Source: Galbula dea (lineage: Eukaryota; Chordata; Aves; Piciformes; Galbulidae). From it: a stretch of 64,000 nt of DNA. Below the pieces are notes generated by a model that was not told where the DNA came from, did not search any database, and was given only the letters and a program-made list of their open reading frames with translations. The stretch lies in contig VWZX01004904.1 of the NCBI GenBank assembly GCA_013399015.1, positions 124,001 through 188,000 on the forward strand, written 5' to 3'. Shown in pieces: positions 1 through 12,712 of this stretch. Made by a program: the position numbers and the translations under genes. The number at the start of each line of letters is the position of its first letter. The stretch's first letter is position 1.

Positions 1-121
1 TGCAATGCTCAGATCTCTAAGGAGAAGTCCAGGCAGTCTTATGAGCACCATGCCCCTGGCAAAACCTTCTCATGACGTGTACTTCTGTTCTGTATGGGTT
101 TATGCTGGGGATCTTCTCGCT

Positions 122-375
122 GCAGAGCAAGAGCTCAAGGCTGGGGCCAGACTCCAGGCCAAGGGGCACTGGGCACCAACTGGAAGCCAGGAGGTCCCAC
201 CTGAGCAGGAGGAGAAGCTTGTTTGGTGAGAGTGTGTTGGAGCCCTGGCCCAGGCTGTGGAGTCTCCTTGTGTGGGGAGATTCCCAAAGCTGCTGTGGGT
301 GCCCCTGCTGGAGCAGGGGGTTGGGCTGGATGATCCCCAGAGCTCCCTTCCAACCCCAGTCATGCTGGGATTTAG
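122..375 (+). mobile_element. CR1 LINE 3' end, type A
   Basis: 5'-truncated. Compared with the copy at 30545 it lacks about 20-30 bp at three places, including the 'cccagagaggc' segment. The tail ends in ccagagctcccttccaacc. Confidence 0.9.
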
Positions 376-1018
376 GGATTTCCAAATTAAGATTCACAAG
401 ATTACAAAGACTGTGTCAGAAAGCCATGGTGAATGAGGTAATCTACTCCCCAGTTAAAAATGCAGCTTAAATAGAGAGTTATAGAAGAAAAACCAGGCAG
501 GAGAGTGATCTACCCACCTGAAAACACAGCCAGGGACAGACAAGGGTTTAAATCTTCGCTGTCTGTGATTAAAGGGCTTAGGAAGGGCAATCTCTGGTGT
601 CCTCAGTGCAGACACTTGCTGTCTGCCCTCCCACATGCCCTCCTTCAGCAGGCAGTTTTCCAGAGCACTCTCTCTGTTTCACATGCAGAAGATCTCCTGG
701 GTCTGCAGTACAAAGCTGCTCGTGAAGGTTGACCAAGCAATTTGTGTGAGCACTGTTCACTCCAACCCACAGCAGCAGGAAGGATGGATGAACCTAACCT
801 GCAAAGAGCTGACAGTCTTGGTTACAAGAGCAGTTCCTCTCCTTGTGGTTTTTCACAGTGGCTTTGGAACATGAAGCAGCTGAAAATAAGCTATTATGGG
901 TTTTTTTATAGCTAATAGAGGCCAGGAAGAGGGAAAGTCATGGGTGATGTAGCAGAGTAGTGATAGGAGAACCTCAGTCTGTGTTGATTAACTCTGGGTT
1001 TTGTGATTGATTGAAAAG

Positions 1019-1502
1019 TCATAGAATTATAGAAAGCATGGAAAGGTTAGAGTTGGAAGGCACCTTCCAAGGTTATTTAGTCCAACTCTCTACAGCCAGC
1101 AGGGACATCTCCAAGCAGAGCAGGTTGCTCAGAGCCCCAGACAACCTGACCTGGGTTGGTTCCAGGGATGAATGGGACATCTCCCACCTCTCTGGGCAGC
1201 CTGGGGCAGGCTCTCACCACCCTCACAGTGAAGAATTTCTTTCTTCTCTCTAGTCTCAATCTCCTCTTTTATTTTCAAATCATCAGCCCTGGTCCTGTCC
1301 CAACAGCTCCTGCTCAAAACTCTGTCCCCAGCTCTCTTCTAAACCCTTGAAGTTCTGCAAGGCTGCAGGAAGGTCTCCCTGGAGCCTTCTCTTCTCCAGG
1401 CTCAACAACCCCAACTCTCTCAGCCTGGCCTCCCAGCAGAGAACTTCCAGCCCTCACATCATTGTTGTGGCCTCCTCTTGCCCTGCTCCAGCAGCCCCTC
1501 TA
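1019..1502 (-). mobile_element. CR1 LINE 3' end, type C
   Basis: Antisense. The + strand starts with the tail reverse complement (tcatagaattatagaaag) and runs into the ORF2 C-terminal region near 1380-1500. Its 5' end is truncated. Confidence 0.9.
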
Positions 1503-3061
1503 GGCTGATGACATTCCAGGCTCTGTTGAAGGAGCTGCTGCTGAGTGGTTCTGGTTGGAATAGACTCTAGCAATGCTTTGGGGTTTAACCTCCATAGATG
1601 AGCACTACAGTCCAGAAGCACAGGTTTGTCTTGTTTTAACCAAAATGCTATTCAAGTCATCTCTTATGCCTTAACTGTGAGAGCATGGTGGTAAGCAGAG
1701 AGATCTTCCAGGGGATGGTAGGAAACTGCAAGATTTGAACCCAACAGAGGAAAAAAGAAGTTGAAGTTGCAGTAGAGATGAAACTGCATGAGCCAATCCA
1801 ACTAGAAATGGCTGAGGAAAGGACTCTGAGGTCAGATTCCAGATGAAAAACAACATCTGTTCTCCTGAAAGGCAGCAGGAAGAGGGGTTTAAAAAGAAAA
1901 CCACAACAACACCACACCAGAAATGCTCTCCAAAGGGATAGAAACTGAGGTCTGAGCCTTTCCTCCTTGGAAACCAGCAGCAGTGGCATGGCCATGGAAG
2001 TGTTCTGTTTGCCTTACGGAATTCAATCCTGCTGTGATAGTCTCTCTGCTTCCCTAATTTTAGTCTGGTAAATAGCTAGATAAATAGCATCACTGTTGCT
2101 ACCCAGTTCTACAGCTGCAGAGACAATTGAAAAGCTTCCAGAGAAACCAAAGTCCCTCATCAGCAGAGAGGACAGGAGGCTGGGGTGGGAGACAGGGGTA
2201 GGAAGCTCAGCTTATTTGTCTGTAGCTGCTTAGGGCAGTAAAATAATACCTGTGGTGTTGTTTGAAGGAGGTTCTGGCCAGCAGCTCCCCTTGGCTTTTG
2301 GTCTGTCTTTGCCTGGTGCCATGATGGGAATTCCAAATGTGGGTGGTCCTGTAGAAACTAATTTTTCCTCAGGTGGCATCAGGCAGATCTCAGAGGATCA
2401 GCCTCCTCCTTACTTCAGCTATGTCTTGCAGCTATTTGGTTAATTACCACTGTCATTTAGAGCCCCCCTTCACTGCAGCTTCAGTAGATGTCCTTCCTGG
2501 AAAAGGTGTGGCTGCTGGAGGCAGGCAGATCCTGCTCTAGTGCTTCAGTATTGAGCCAAGGGTTATGGAAAAGCTGAGAGCTGAGTCAATATTTAACTGC
2601 AGAGAGATGAGAGAGAGCTGCAGGCCAAGGCTCTCCCCTACCTCAAGGGAAATGGCTGATGAGAAGTGCAACATTGTCAGCACTGCTAGAGATATCTAGG
2701 ATCTTTCTTAAAGCCCAAACTGGGAAGTTACATTCTGTAGGAAGTGAAGGGTCTGGAGGAGTCCTGGTGATCCTGAAACCACCTTCTGCTGAGGTTTTGG
2801 TCCAACTGAATACACAGTGATTGTCTTGTTCTCCAAACATCACTGAAAATCCTAGTCATTGTTCTGGGTGTGGATGAGTTGATGCAGGTTTGGATGTGGG
2901 AGGAGAAGAGTAGAAGGAAAACGTCACTGACATCTTCAGATGGTTAAGCCAGGAGCTGCCAGTGCTTCTGACTCCTGCAGGTCACTTTTCTTATCAACCA
3001 TCTATTTTCTGTGGGCTGCTCAAGCACTAATTAACTAAAGAATAACATTAATCACTCTTTT

Positions 3062-3466
3062 CTCTGGGAGGAGGAAAGGCTGAGAGCCCTGGGGCTGCTC
3101 AGCCTGGAGAAGAGCAGCCCCACAGGGGAGCTGCTCAATGCCCAGCAAGAGCTCAAGGACAGAAGGCAAGAGGCTGGGGCCAGACTCTGCTCAGTGGTGC
3201 CCAGGGCCAGCCCAAGGGGCACTGGGCACCAACTGGAAGCCAGGAGGTTGCAGCTGAGCAGGAGGAGAAGCTTGTTTGGTGTGAGGGTGTTGGAGCCCTG
3301 GCCTAGGCTGCCCAGAGAGGCTGTGGAGTCTCCTTGTGTGGAGAGATTGCCAAGGCAGCCGGAGGTGACCCTGGGCAAGCTGGTGTGGGTGCCCCTGCTG
3401 GAGCAGGGGGTTGGCCTGGATGATCCCCAGAGCTCCCTTCCAACCCCTGCAGTTCTGGGATGATTC
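3062..3466 (+). mobile_element. CR1 LINE 3' end, type A
   Basis: Starts in the ORF2 C-terminal region (the frame reads EERLRALGLLSLEK-like text) and runs to the tail. Close to the copies at 16100, 30545 and 54233. Confidence 0.92.
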
Positions 3467-4809
3467 TAGATTTCTGTGCTAAGCTCCTGTTTAACCAGGT
3501 GAAGTCCTCTTGGTCCTGGTGATGAGCTCCCAGCATTCTGGTCTTACCCTAAGCAAACTCTGTCAGCACTGAAGCTGGTACTTACAAAGGACTTTCCATC
3601 TCACCAGCTTTTCCTGTTATATTCATCCTAATTAATCAACTGCTTTGGCCTTCTGTTGTTGAACATTACTGTTAAAATTCAGCCCAGAGCTTTTGTGACA
3701 TCTTGTAGATGTTCGGTAGCCACAGGACAGCATCCCTAGCACATCTTCCATTGCTTACCTCCAACATTCTGATTTTCACCAAGAAATCCTGAACTATTCC
3801 TTACAGTTCCAGACAGGAGGAGCCAAACCATGCACAACATTACTAACCCATGAAAAACCCCATCTGAGTGTGTGAGTGCCATGGTGATGTCCTCCTGCCC
3901 TCCTCTGCTGGAGTCACTTTGTCCATGGGGCAGTTTCCTTCCTCAGCTTTAAGAGACAGTGCTTCAAGGGTGTAGAATTAGCTGAAACAGTCAAACACTT
4001 GGGGCCCCAGAGGGCTCTCTGCTTTGTCAACCTTCCCCAGGAGCTGCAGTGACTTCTGAATCTCTCCTCCTTGAGCAGAGTTAGCTCACAGGTGGTGTCT
4101 TGGAGAGCCTCTGAAGATGCTGCTGCATTCTGAAGGCTGGCTAAAGGAGGAGCAGTGAGAGGGCAGGGAGAATCCTTGAGGAACCTTCTGTAATTAGTGA
4201 CTGCCCACGTTATGAGGCACCTCTGTAGGAATTAGAGTTGGAGAGAGAAGGACTTGAACTCATTTAATTTCCTCTGGAACAAAAGCATCTGTTTAAAGGG
4301 GCACTCTGAGCAGGTTGGGCAACCCCTTGACCCTCAGCTTTCCCTGCCTTGCCTTGCCACATAGCTAATAGTTGGAATATGCCAGAAGACCAAAGAATAG
4401 CTGATTTCCAGCAGGCTCTGCTTGTTCCACAGGAAAGAAATATCACATACCCCAACAGTTTTGCCTCTTCTTCTGCAGTTGTAGCTCCTGTTTTAATGAG
4501 TAAGGAAAGGAAAACCTGCAGGGTTGGACTGATCTCAGGATTGATGGTGTTCTTTCTTGCCAGGGATTTTGTCCTGATGGTGGTGAAGGCACCACAGAGC
4601 TGGAGACTTGTGTGTGGTGGCAGGAGACACACTGGTACAGCAAAGACAGGAGGAAAGAGGAGAGAACAGTTGGGGTTGGGAGGGATGAGAAGCCTTGAGG
4701 AACAGCCTGTGGGTCATCTTCATCAGCCACCACTCCAACTGTGCTCCCTCTGTTCTCAGTTTATGGCATCTCTTCCAAAACACTGAGCAAGTATAAAGAG
4801 ATGGTCAAG

Positions 4810-5074
4810 CTGGCAGGACAAGGGGTGATGCTTTGAAACTTGAAGAGGAGGTTTAGACTAGAGAGAAGGAAAAATGAGGGTGAGGGTGGTGAGACCCTGG
4901 CCCAGGTTGCCCAGAGGGGTGGGAGATGTCCCAGTCATCCCTGGAACCATCCCAGGTCAGGGTGTCTGGGGCTGTGAGCAACCTGCTCTAGTTGGAGATG
5001 TCCCTGCTGACTGCAGGGGGTTGGACTAGATGGCCTTGGAAGGTCCTTTCCCATCCAAACTATTCTATGATTCT
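4810..5074 (+). mobile_element. CR1 LINE 3' end, type C
   Basis: 5'-truncated, with a complete tail ending attctatgattct. A second CR1 follows within a few bases in the same orientation. Confidence 0.9.
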
Positions 5075-5079
5075 AAAAG

Positions 5080-5345
5080 ACCATGCTGGAGGAAATGGCT
5101 TCAAGTTGCACCAGGGGAGGGTCAGATTGGACATTAGAAAGAATTTCTTCCCCCAGAGGGTTCTCAGGCATTGGCCCAGGTTGCCCAAGGAGGTGTTGGA
5201 GTCATCATCCCTGGAAGAGTTTAAAAGCCATGGAGCTGTGGTGCCTGGGGCCATGGTTCAGTGGAGAGCATGGCAGTGCTGGGTGGGTGTTGGACTGGAT
5301 GAGCTCAGAGGGCTTCTCCAACCATCATGCTTCTGTGATTCTATG
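5080..5345 (+). mobile_element. CR1 LINE 3' end, B-like
   Basis: Begins at the 'ggaaatggcttcaagttgcacc' stretch and ends cttctgtgattctatg. It is head-to-tail with the copy at 4810, as if inserted at that copy's terminal repeat. Confidence 0.9.
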
Positions 5346-6149
5346 CCACAAGGACCTGTTCTGCTGGAGAAAAAGAGAAGCAGGAGATTCCAGAATGTGA
5401 CTCATGAGCAGGAAGAGAGCAGTCTTTGTTTTTATTTATCACATAAGGCTGTGTTGGATCTGAAGGCTCCCCCAGCTAGCATGGGCTGACTGCAGGAGTT
5501 CTTGCAGGCATAAATATGCATATTTCCATCTCGATGAGATGTGTGCCCATGTGCAGGGACTGAACATGTCTGTAGATCTCCCTGGCTACACCTTCATGGA
5601 GGGCCCCAACTCTGCATGCATTCTGAAAGAAGCCTACAGCTGGTTGGAAAGGATCTGGCAGACCTGGGCTGTTAAGGGGAGGGAAGGCTTGGGGGCAGAG
5701 AGGGCTTGTCAGAAAATGCCTCTTTGAAATCTCCAGGAATGTGTCAGTTTTAAAGCCATTCAGATGAAAGCCTGTTGAGTTTTGAGTGAGGAGGGAAAAA
5801 AAAAAAAACAACCCTTGGCTCCCTTTCAGGCAACACTTCTGTTTTTTGGGGGTGGTGGGATGGGGTTGGTTTTGGTTTTTGTCTTTTCACTGTCTGAATT
5901 TCTCACCAAATGGAGATTTCAGCTGCTTGCCAGCTGCATTCAGAGTGTCTATGCAACATGGACATTTGGATGCAGTTGCCAGCAAGATCTCCAGCTAGGG
6001 ATGAAAACTGGCATCCAGAGATAACAGAGCTTCAGTCTTTTCCTGGTTCTGAACCTCATGTTTGCAAGTGCATCTCTGCATCTTTAGCTTCTCCTTAGCA
6101 TACACCAGTGTCAAGGAACAGTCTAGCAAACTGATTCCTGTGTTGGTTT

Positions 6150-6333
6150 GACCCTTCCCCACCTTCCTTGCCCTTCTCTGGGCACCTCCATGTCCTTCTT
6201 GGAGCCCAAAGCTGAGCCCAGGATTGGAGCTGTGGCCTCCCCAGTGCCCAGCCCAGGAGGACAATCTCTGCCCTAGTCCTGCTGCCACCCTAGTGCTGCT
6301 CCAAGCCAGGATGCTGTTGGACTTGTTGGACTT
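6150..6333 (-). mobile_element. CR1 LINE internal fragment, type B
   Basis: Reverse complement of the ORF2 stretch also seen at 9080-9270 (VRKVGKG-like and cctggcttggagcag text). It has no 3' tail, so a deletion or rearrangement has removed it. Confidence 0.85.
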
Positions 6334-6520
6334 CATGCTGCAAAGGGTCCTTCAGCTGCAATGCCATCTAGACATTGCCACCAGTTCCTGAGCTGCTGGG
6401 TAGCTGAGGGCAGGTGCAAAATTCTCTTCTGCATGGTATTTTCCATCTCCTTTCTCATCATCCTCATGAAGTCAGGGCTTTGGGCTCCCCAGTAGAAATG
6501 CTCTAGACTTCAGTACACTT

Positions 6521-6776
6521 TGACAGCCCAGGAGGAGATGGGCTCAGGTTGCACCAGGGGAGGTTTGGGTTGCATGTCAGGAACGATTTCTTCCCTGAAA
6601 GAGTTGTTAGACATTGGCCCAGGGCAGAGGTGGAGTCAGCATCCCTAGAGGGCTTCAGAAAACATCTAGATGTGGTACTTAGAGCCATGGTTTAGTGGCC
6701 TGGTGGTGAGAGGTTGATGGTTGGCCTTGATCTTGGAGATCTCTTCCAACATTAGTGATTCTCTAGTTCTGTGACT
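6521..6776 (+). mobile_element. CR1 LINE 3' end, B-like, diverged
   Basis: Starts at a degenerate 'gacaagaggaaatgg' stretch and ends gattctctagttctgtg. Confidence 0.85.
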
Positions 6777-7552
6777 GAGCATAAAAATGCACTCTGAAAC
6801 AGAAAACAAAAAGCACCAAAGGAAAAAAGGCTCTTTCACAGTGCCAGGGATCACCTGGGAGGTGAGGGGCAGCTCAGCTCCTCTGAGCACAGTGCTCTGC
6901 TGGTGGGTTGTCCCTCTCTTGGTAAGAGAGCAGCACACACAAACCCTCAGCAACGTTTCCCAGCCAGGCAATGAGCAATTCCTTTCTGTCATTGATTTTT
7001 GGCTCAAAAATCCAGGATTTAGGCAGACAAGCCACAAAACAGTAGCTGGCACTTGGCAGGAGTGTTAGCACCTTTCAAAGCAGCTGTGGATGTCAGAGTC
7101 TTAAAAGTAGCAGGGAGCAGAAGGAGAACTGATCCAGCAGGTAGGTGGTGGGTCAGGTTTGACAGTCAGTGATGAAAGCTGCTCACCTGTCCCTGTCTCC
7201 AAGCTCTCTGGGAATGAAGGGTGCTTTGTTCTGAGGGCATACCCCATGTCCTGCCTCCCTTCCTTTTGGGAAGCCTGAGTTAAGCTTGGATGTCTTCAAA
7301 ACCACCTCTCTGAGAACATTGAGCAAGATACATTTTGCTGCAACCTCAGTTCCTCATTTTTGTTTCTCCCCTGGTTTGTGCTGTTTGACCCTGAACCTCT
7401 AAACTCCTTCAAGCTTCTACAAAAGGAACTTTCTGAATGACTGGATGAGACCTGGGTAGTGATAATTGAACACAGAGAGGGCAGGATTCCCACCTCTTTG
7501 GCAACTCCTTCTCCATCTGAAGCCACACACTGAGCATCTCTGGGGGAGGGAA

Positions 7553-7745
7553 GGGAGGACACCAGAGTCTGGAACAGGCTCCCCAGGGCTGCAGCCATGG
7601 CACCAACTCCCTTGGGATTCCAGCAGCATCTGGCCAATGCTCTCACACACCTGGGGTGACTTTGAGGCTGTCCTTGTGCAGAGACAGGAGTTGGATCCCA
7701 TGGTCCTGGTGGCTCCCTCCCAACTCAGGGCAGTCTGTGATTTTT
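7553..7745 (+). mobile_element. CR1 LINE 3' end, type D, diverged
   Basis: Aligns by eye with 12150-12344 (ggaacaggctccccaggg, ccagcagcatctg, ggtcctggtggctccc). Confidence 0.8.
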
Positions 7746-8177
7746 AGCCTTACAAACACCACCCTGGAGTGTCTCCATAAGCAGAGTGCTTGGCTTTGGC
7801 AACTTGCTGCAGACCCTCCCAATTACTGCCTGTTTCCCTCTTATAAAATCCATGTTCCCTTCTCTCCCCTGAGCATCCTCTTGAGCTCTCAGAGCTGAGG
7901 CCCTCCCTGAATTGCCTCCTTTTGGCAGAGAGCTCATTCAGTGTCATTCCATGCATGATGCTCCCTGAAGAAGGAGCCTGAATGGCAGCCAATCGTTTCT
8001 GTGGCAATCAGAGATATTAAGAAGGATAAGTTCTATCCATTTATCTCTTTTTCTATCAAAGTCAAAGGGATGCTCCCCTGCTATTGTGGAGGGTGATGGA
8101 GGGAGAGCTGTGAGCTGAGTCATGCAGCTGGAAAATGAGAAGACAGACCTGCAGGAGATGTCAAGGTCAATCATCTG

Positions 8178-8519
8178 ACAGGCTGAGAGTTGGGGTTGTT
8201 CAGCCTGGGGAAGAGAAGGCTCCAGGGAGACCTTCCTGTGGCCTTCTAGGGTCTGAAGGGGGCTACCAGAGAGCTGGGGAGGAACTGTTTAGGAAGTCAG
8301 GCAGTGACAGGACTAGGGGTTCTTCCCTGTGAGGGTGGGGAGACACTGGAACAGGTTGCCCAGAGAGGCTGTGGAAGCTCCAGCCCTGGAAGCTTTGAAG
8401 GCCAGGCTGGCTGGGGCAGTGGGCAACCTGCTCTAGTGGGAGGTGTCCCTGGCAGGCAGGGGGTTGGAACTAGATGATCTTGAAGGTTCCTTCCAACTCT
8501 GACCACTCTAGGATTCTGT
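8178..8519 (+). mobile_element. CR1 LINE 3' end, C-like
   Basis: From ggctgagagttggggttgtt to ctaggattctg. It has C-type text (aacctgctctagtgggaggtgtccctgg) but a diverged middle. Confidence 0.88.
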
Positions 8520-8560
8520 TTTATCCCAATGTTAGCAACAACAGGCAGCACAAAGTGATC

Positions 8561-8650
8561 CACCCTCCCACCCACCCATGCACCCATCCTAGCATCTCCC
8601 AGCATCACCCTGTGGTACAGTACGGAGGTGGGTGGATGGGTAGGAGGGAG
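8561..8650. repeat. Imperfect inverted repeat of CCCA/TGGG arms
   Basis: A ccca-rich arm at about 8562-8590 faces a tggg-rich arm at about 8623-8648, so a hairpin is possible. Both arms are simple, so the pairing may only reflect base composition. Confidence 0.5.
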
Positions 8651-8989
8651 TTAGCTGCCACTCATCCATTGGGTTAGGCTGCTGCTGCCTGATGCCAACA
8701 CCTTGCTTTTATTATTTTAATGGAAACTCAGATGAAAATAAAACTATTCTAAAAGTTAACCAGACTTTACTGTGGTGCTGTAGAATTCAGAGGCTCAGCT
8801 CAAATCTGGATGTCATGAAGCTCAGGAGCAGGTGCCAAAGCATGGGAACAACTGCAAAGGGAATTCTCCTTGTAAACCTGGGGGGGTTAATGGAGTAGCA
8901 CATGGTAAATTGGATCTGAGCTCCTAACATAAGTGTTTCTTTCCACCTGTATGCTGTGTCCCAGATAGCTGTGTGCTTTGTACGGCAGC

Positions 8990-9513
8990 TTGGGGCAGAG
9001 TGGCTGGAAAGGAAAAGGACCTGGGGGTGCTGGTCAACAGCAGCTGAAGATGAGGCAGCAGAGTGCCCAGGTGGCCAAGAAGGCCAACAGCATCCTGGCT
9101 TGGAGCAGCACTAGGGTGGCAGCAGGGCTAGGGCAGGGATTGTCCTCCTGGGCTGGGCACTGGGGAGGCCACAGCTCCAATCCTGGGCTCAGCTTTGGGC
9201 TCCTCACTCCAAGAAGGACAGGGAGGTGCTGGAGTGTGGCCAGAGAAGGGCAAGGAAGGTGGGGAAGGGTCTAGAGCACAAGTGTTGTGAGGAGCAGCTG
9301 AGGGAACTGGGCTTGGTTAGGCTGGAGAAGAGGAGGCTCAGGGGAGACCTTCTCACTCTCTGCAGCTCCCTGAGAGGAGGCTGGAGCCAGGTGGGGTTGG
9401 GCTCTTCTCCCAATGAACAAGAGATAGGACAAGAGGAAACAGTGCTGGCAGTGCTGGTTAATGGTTGGACTGAATGATCTTCAGGGTCTTTTCCAACCAA
9501 ACTGGCTCCATGA
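8990..9513 (+). mobile_element. CR1 LINE, type B, with internal deletion
   Basis: Includes ORF2 C-terminal text from the lgVL-type segment onward. About 170 bp are missing at about 9440-9450, where the sequence jumps from 'gacaagaggaaac' straight to the tail region. Confidence 0.9.
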
Positions 9514-10915
9514 GCTTGCAGAGCAGAGTGCAGTGCCTGAGCACCTTCCCCAGATGGTATCTAACCTTCTTGCACATCCTGCTTAGAAAATGCCTCTTGA
9601 ACTTAGCTCCTTCTTCCCCAGCACATTTCCTTGCAGCCACTTTGTGCCTCCTCCCATCAGCATCCACCCTCCTCCCCAAGTGAGGGGTGGAGAGGACACA
9701 GTGATACTAAGCATTGCACAGGAGAAGGTGTTCAAAGGGTGCCAGCCATCAGCATTAACAGGGAAGGAGACTCCCACAGAGGCACCAAGATTTTCTTGGG
9801 TTTCTGGGCTTTTTTGCTCTCTCCACCAAATTATTGTACTACTTGGTAGAGATTATCAAAGCCATGAACCTTAACAGGAGTTTCATGCCCAAAGCTCTCA
9901 GTCAGCTCTGAAAAATCTCTGCTGGTTTGTTTTATTGGGGTTTTTTGGTCCCACTTGTGGGTAATAAGATACACAAAGCTGAGCCCTAATGTCTCCAAAA
10001 TCCTCTGGATTAAGCTCAAAAGTGAGTGAGGAAGGCTGCTGAACAAAAAAGCCTCCTGCTGCAAAATCCTCCTCCAGCAGTAAAAGCTGCAGAGGAGAAG
10101 CAGCATCAGCCAGGGAGGGTGGTGGGAGGGGGTGGTGTCTCCAAAGGGACCCCCTCCCCACCACCAGCCCCATGGCTAGGAGAACTTCAGTAGAAAGCCA
10201 GCCCCAAGCTGCTCTAGAGGTGAGGGGTTGCTGGGAGCAGCAGCAGGTAACTGCAAAAGCTCAGGGTCCTCCTGACAGCCTCCCCAGCTCCTGGTGCCAT
10301 CCTCCATCAGAAAAGCCCCAAATAATTCACCCCAGGGAGCAGGGATAAATGGAATAGCATGTGCCACCATGGGAGCAGGTCCAAGGGTGGAGATCTGAGA
10401 GGACTTTGGGAAAAAGACAATCTCCACCTTCCTGAAAGGTGACAAAGAGTGGGTAAGATGATCCTCTGTACTTTGTGGGTGGGCTTCCCACCATGGTCAG
10501 CAAGGTCTCAGCTGACCAGTGGTGGAGCCCAGAATTAAAGCAGCAGCATCTTGTGTCCCTGCACAAGGCAGAGGTCCTCTGCCTCCCAAGGGTTAAACCA
10601 TGCCATGGGCAGAGGAGGGTGTGTGTGACCTTCATGCATGCATGACATGCAGAGGCAGAAGAGCTGTTCAGATTCATTGGAATGAGGTGTCCATGGGTAG
10701 TCACCCAGGAAGGAGGGGGAGAGCTGCACAGCCACATCAAACAGGTAAAGCCAAGCAGTTCCTAGAGGCAGCCAACAGACTGACAGGGGCTGAAAGCTTC
10801 CCTCCCTCCTGGAATCAGCTTCTGGAGGGTAAGGGTAACTGTAGGCAGAGGAAAGACACTTGGGTGGCTGAGGAGGAATAGCTCCAGCTGTCATTTGGGC
10901 ATGACAAAGGACAAA

Positions 10916-11044
10916 GGTGTAGATGTGGCACTCAGGGACATGGTTTAGTGGCCTGGTGGTGATAGGTGGCTGGTTGGGATGATGGATGACTTGATCTTAG
11001 AGACCTTTACTTACTATCATAGAATCATAATGGTTGGAAGGAAA
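10916..11044 (+). mobile_element. CR1 tail fragment, then an opposite-strand CR1 tip
   Basis: 10916-11012 is a + strand tail (gatgtggcactcagggacatgg to gatcttagagacc). 11016-11044 is the reverse-complement tip (atcatagaatcataatggttgg), giving a tail-to-tail junction. Confidence 0.75.
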
Positions 11045-12042
11045 GAAAGAAATCTGTTTGGCTAAAGTGGTGCTGGGGAAAGGCAGAGAGGTGAGGATAT
11101 GGTCATGGTCAAAGGGAGAGATTGCTTCTCATGTGCATGCTGGACCTGTTGCACCTCCTGCCTCATGGAGCCAGCAGGCAGAGTATCTTAGGGGGGAGCA
11201 GTGGCAGAGGAGAGGGATCCCTTCTCCCTGAGCCATCCCCTGGCAAAGACACATCCCCAGGCTGCAGGATGACAAACTGTATGTCCAGGGTGAGAAATCA
11301 TTTTATTAAAATCTACAAGTGGTTAAATACTGTTTGACCCAAATGGAGGCAGTTATCATGNGGGGGTTGGAATTTGACTTTCCAGCAGATCAATAGCTCC
11401 CAGCTCCTGTACCTGGGCACTCTCTGCATTGCTAATGTGGTGGGGAGCTCCTGTGGCTGGCTCTGGTTCAGCACAGATCTCAGTCCCATTGCAGAGTAGG
11501 AGCAGTTTTGCTCAGGCAGTGTTTGAGCACTCTCCAGGATCATGAATAGTTAATGTCACCTCGAGTGCTGGAAGAAAAACACTCTGGTATCTTAAGAGCA
11601 AAGAGCTCAGGTTTGGATGAGAGATGGGCTGGGTGGTTGGTTGGGGTTTTTTTTGGTGCAGATACAGGCTGGTGGAAATTGCAATCATCTTTCATGAGAA
11701 GGCTCAGCAGTTTTTACTGGGGGGAGGCAAGGGTGGCTGTTGCCTCTCCCAGTGAAGGCTCTCACTGGAGGGCTGCCACAGTAACACACTCCTCTATCAG
11801 TGCTGCTGAGCATATCAGCTGCTGGCAGCTCCATCCTAGTAGATCTTAGAAGGGCTCTCCCATGCTGGCAAGCTGTAGGTCTTCTTTATGGACATGGCTT
11901 AGCCCATGTCCTTCTAGCTGAGCCCAAGCCCCTTGCAAAGAACCAGGTGAGGTAGTGTTGACCCACAAGGCAAACTGCAGAGCTAAAGCCAGTCTGCTTG
12001 CTTCTAATTCAGTTTAGAACTTCCTCACTAGAGATGAAGGAG

Positions 12043-12344
12043 GAGCAGGAGCTGATCTCCTCCCTGCTGACCAGCAACAGGACCTAAGGGGAATGACATG
12101 AAGCTGTGCCAGGGGAGGGTTCAGTTAGGTATTAGGAGAAGATTCTTCACCCAGAGGGTGGTGGAGCACTGGAGCAGGCTCCCCAGGGGTGCAGTCATGG
12201 CACCAACTCTCCTGGAATTCCAGCAGCATCTGCCCAATGCTCTTAGCCACATGGGGTGGCTTTGGGGTTGTCCTGTGCATGGACAGGAGTTGGACTTCAT
12301 GGTCCTGGTGGCTCCCTTCCACCCCAGGAGATTGTGTGGTGATT
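12043..12344 (+). mobile_element. CR1 LINE 3' end, type D
   Basis: The fullest D-type copy here. It runs from aggagctgatctcctcc through tgacatgaagctgtgccagg to the ggtcctggtggctccc tail. Confidence 0.88.
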
Positions 12345-12470
12345 CAGGGCAGGTCTATAGTTTAACACTTGAGGAATTAGTGCTCCCTTTGGCTTTGGTT
12401 TTTGTTTCATCCATCACCTTATTCTACTAACAGTGTTATCAGTGATCAATTGATTGGCTGCTAGCAAGGT

Positions 12471-12712
12471 TCATAGAATCATTCAGGTTGGAAAAGACCT
12501 CCAAGATTATCAAGTGCAACCAGCAACCTATCACCACCCTGCCACTAAACCATGTCCCTCAGCACCACATCTACATGTTTCTTGAAGCCCTCCAGGGACT
12601 GTGACCCCACCACTGCCCTGGACAGCCTGGGCCAATGCCTGACAACTCTTTCAGGGAAGACATTTTTCCTGATATCCAACCTAAACCTCCCCTGGTGCAA
12701 CCTGAGACCAAG
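12471..12712 (-). mobile_element. CR1 LINE 3' end, B-like
   Basis: The + strand begins tcatagaatcattcaggttgg and runs to aaacctcccctggtgcaacc. Confidence 0.9.

Noticed and set aside
4349..4786. 145-codon plus-strand frame in intronic DNA
   Set aside because: No similarity I recognise, and overlapping open frames of similar length exist on the opposite strand.
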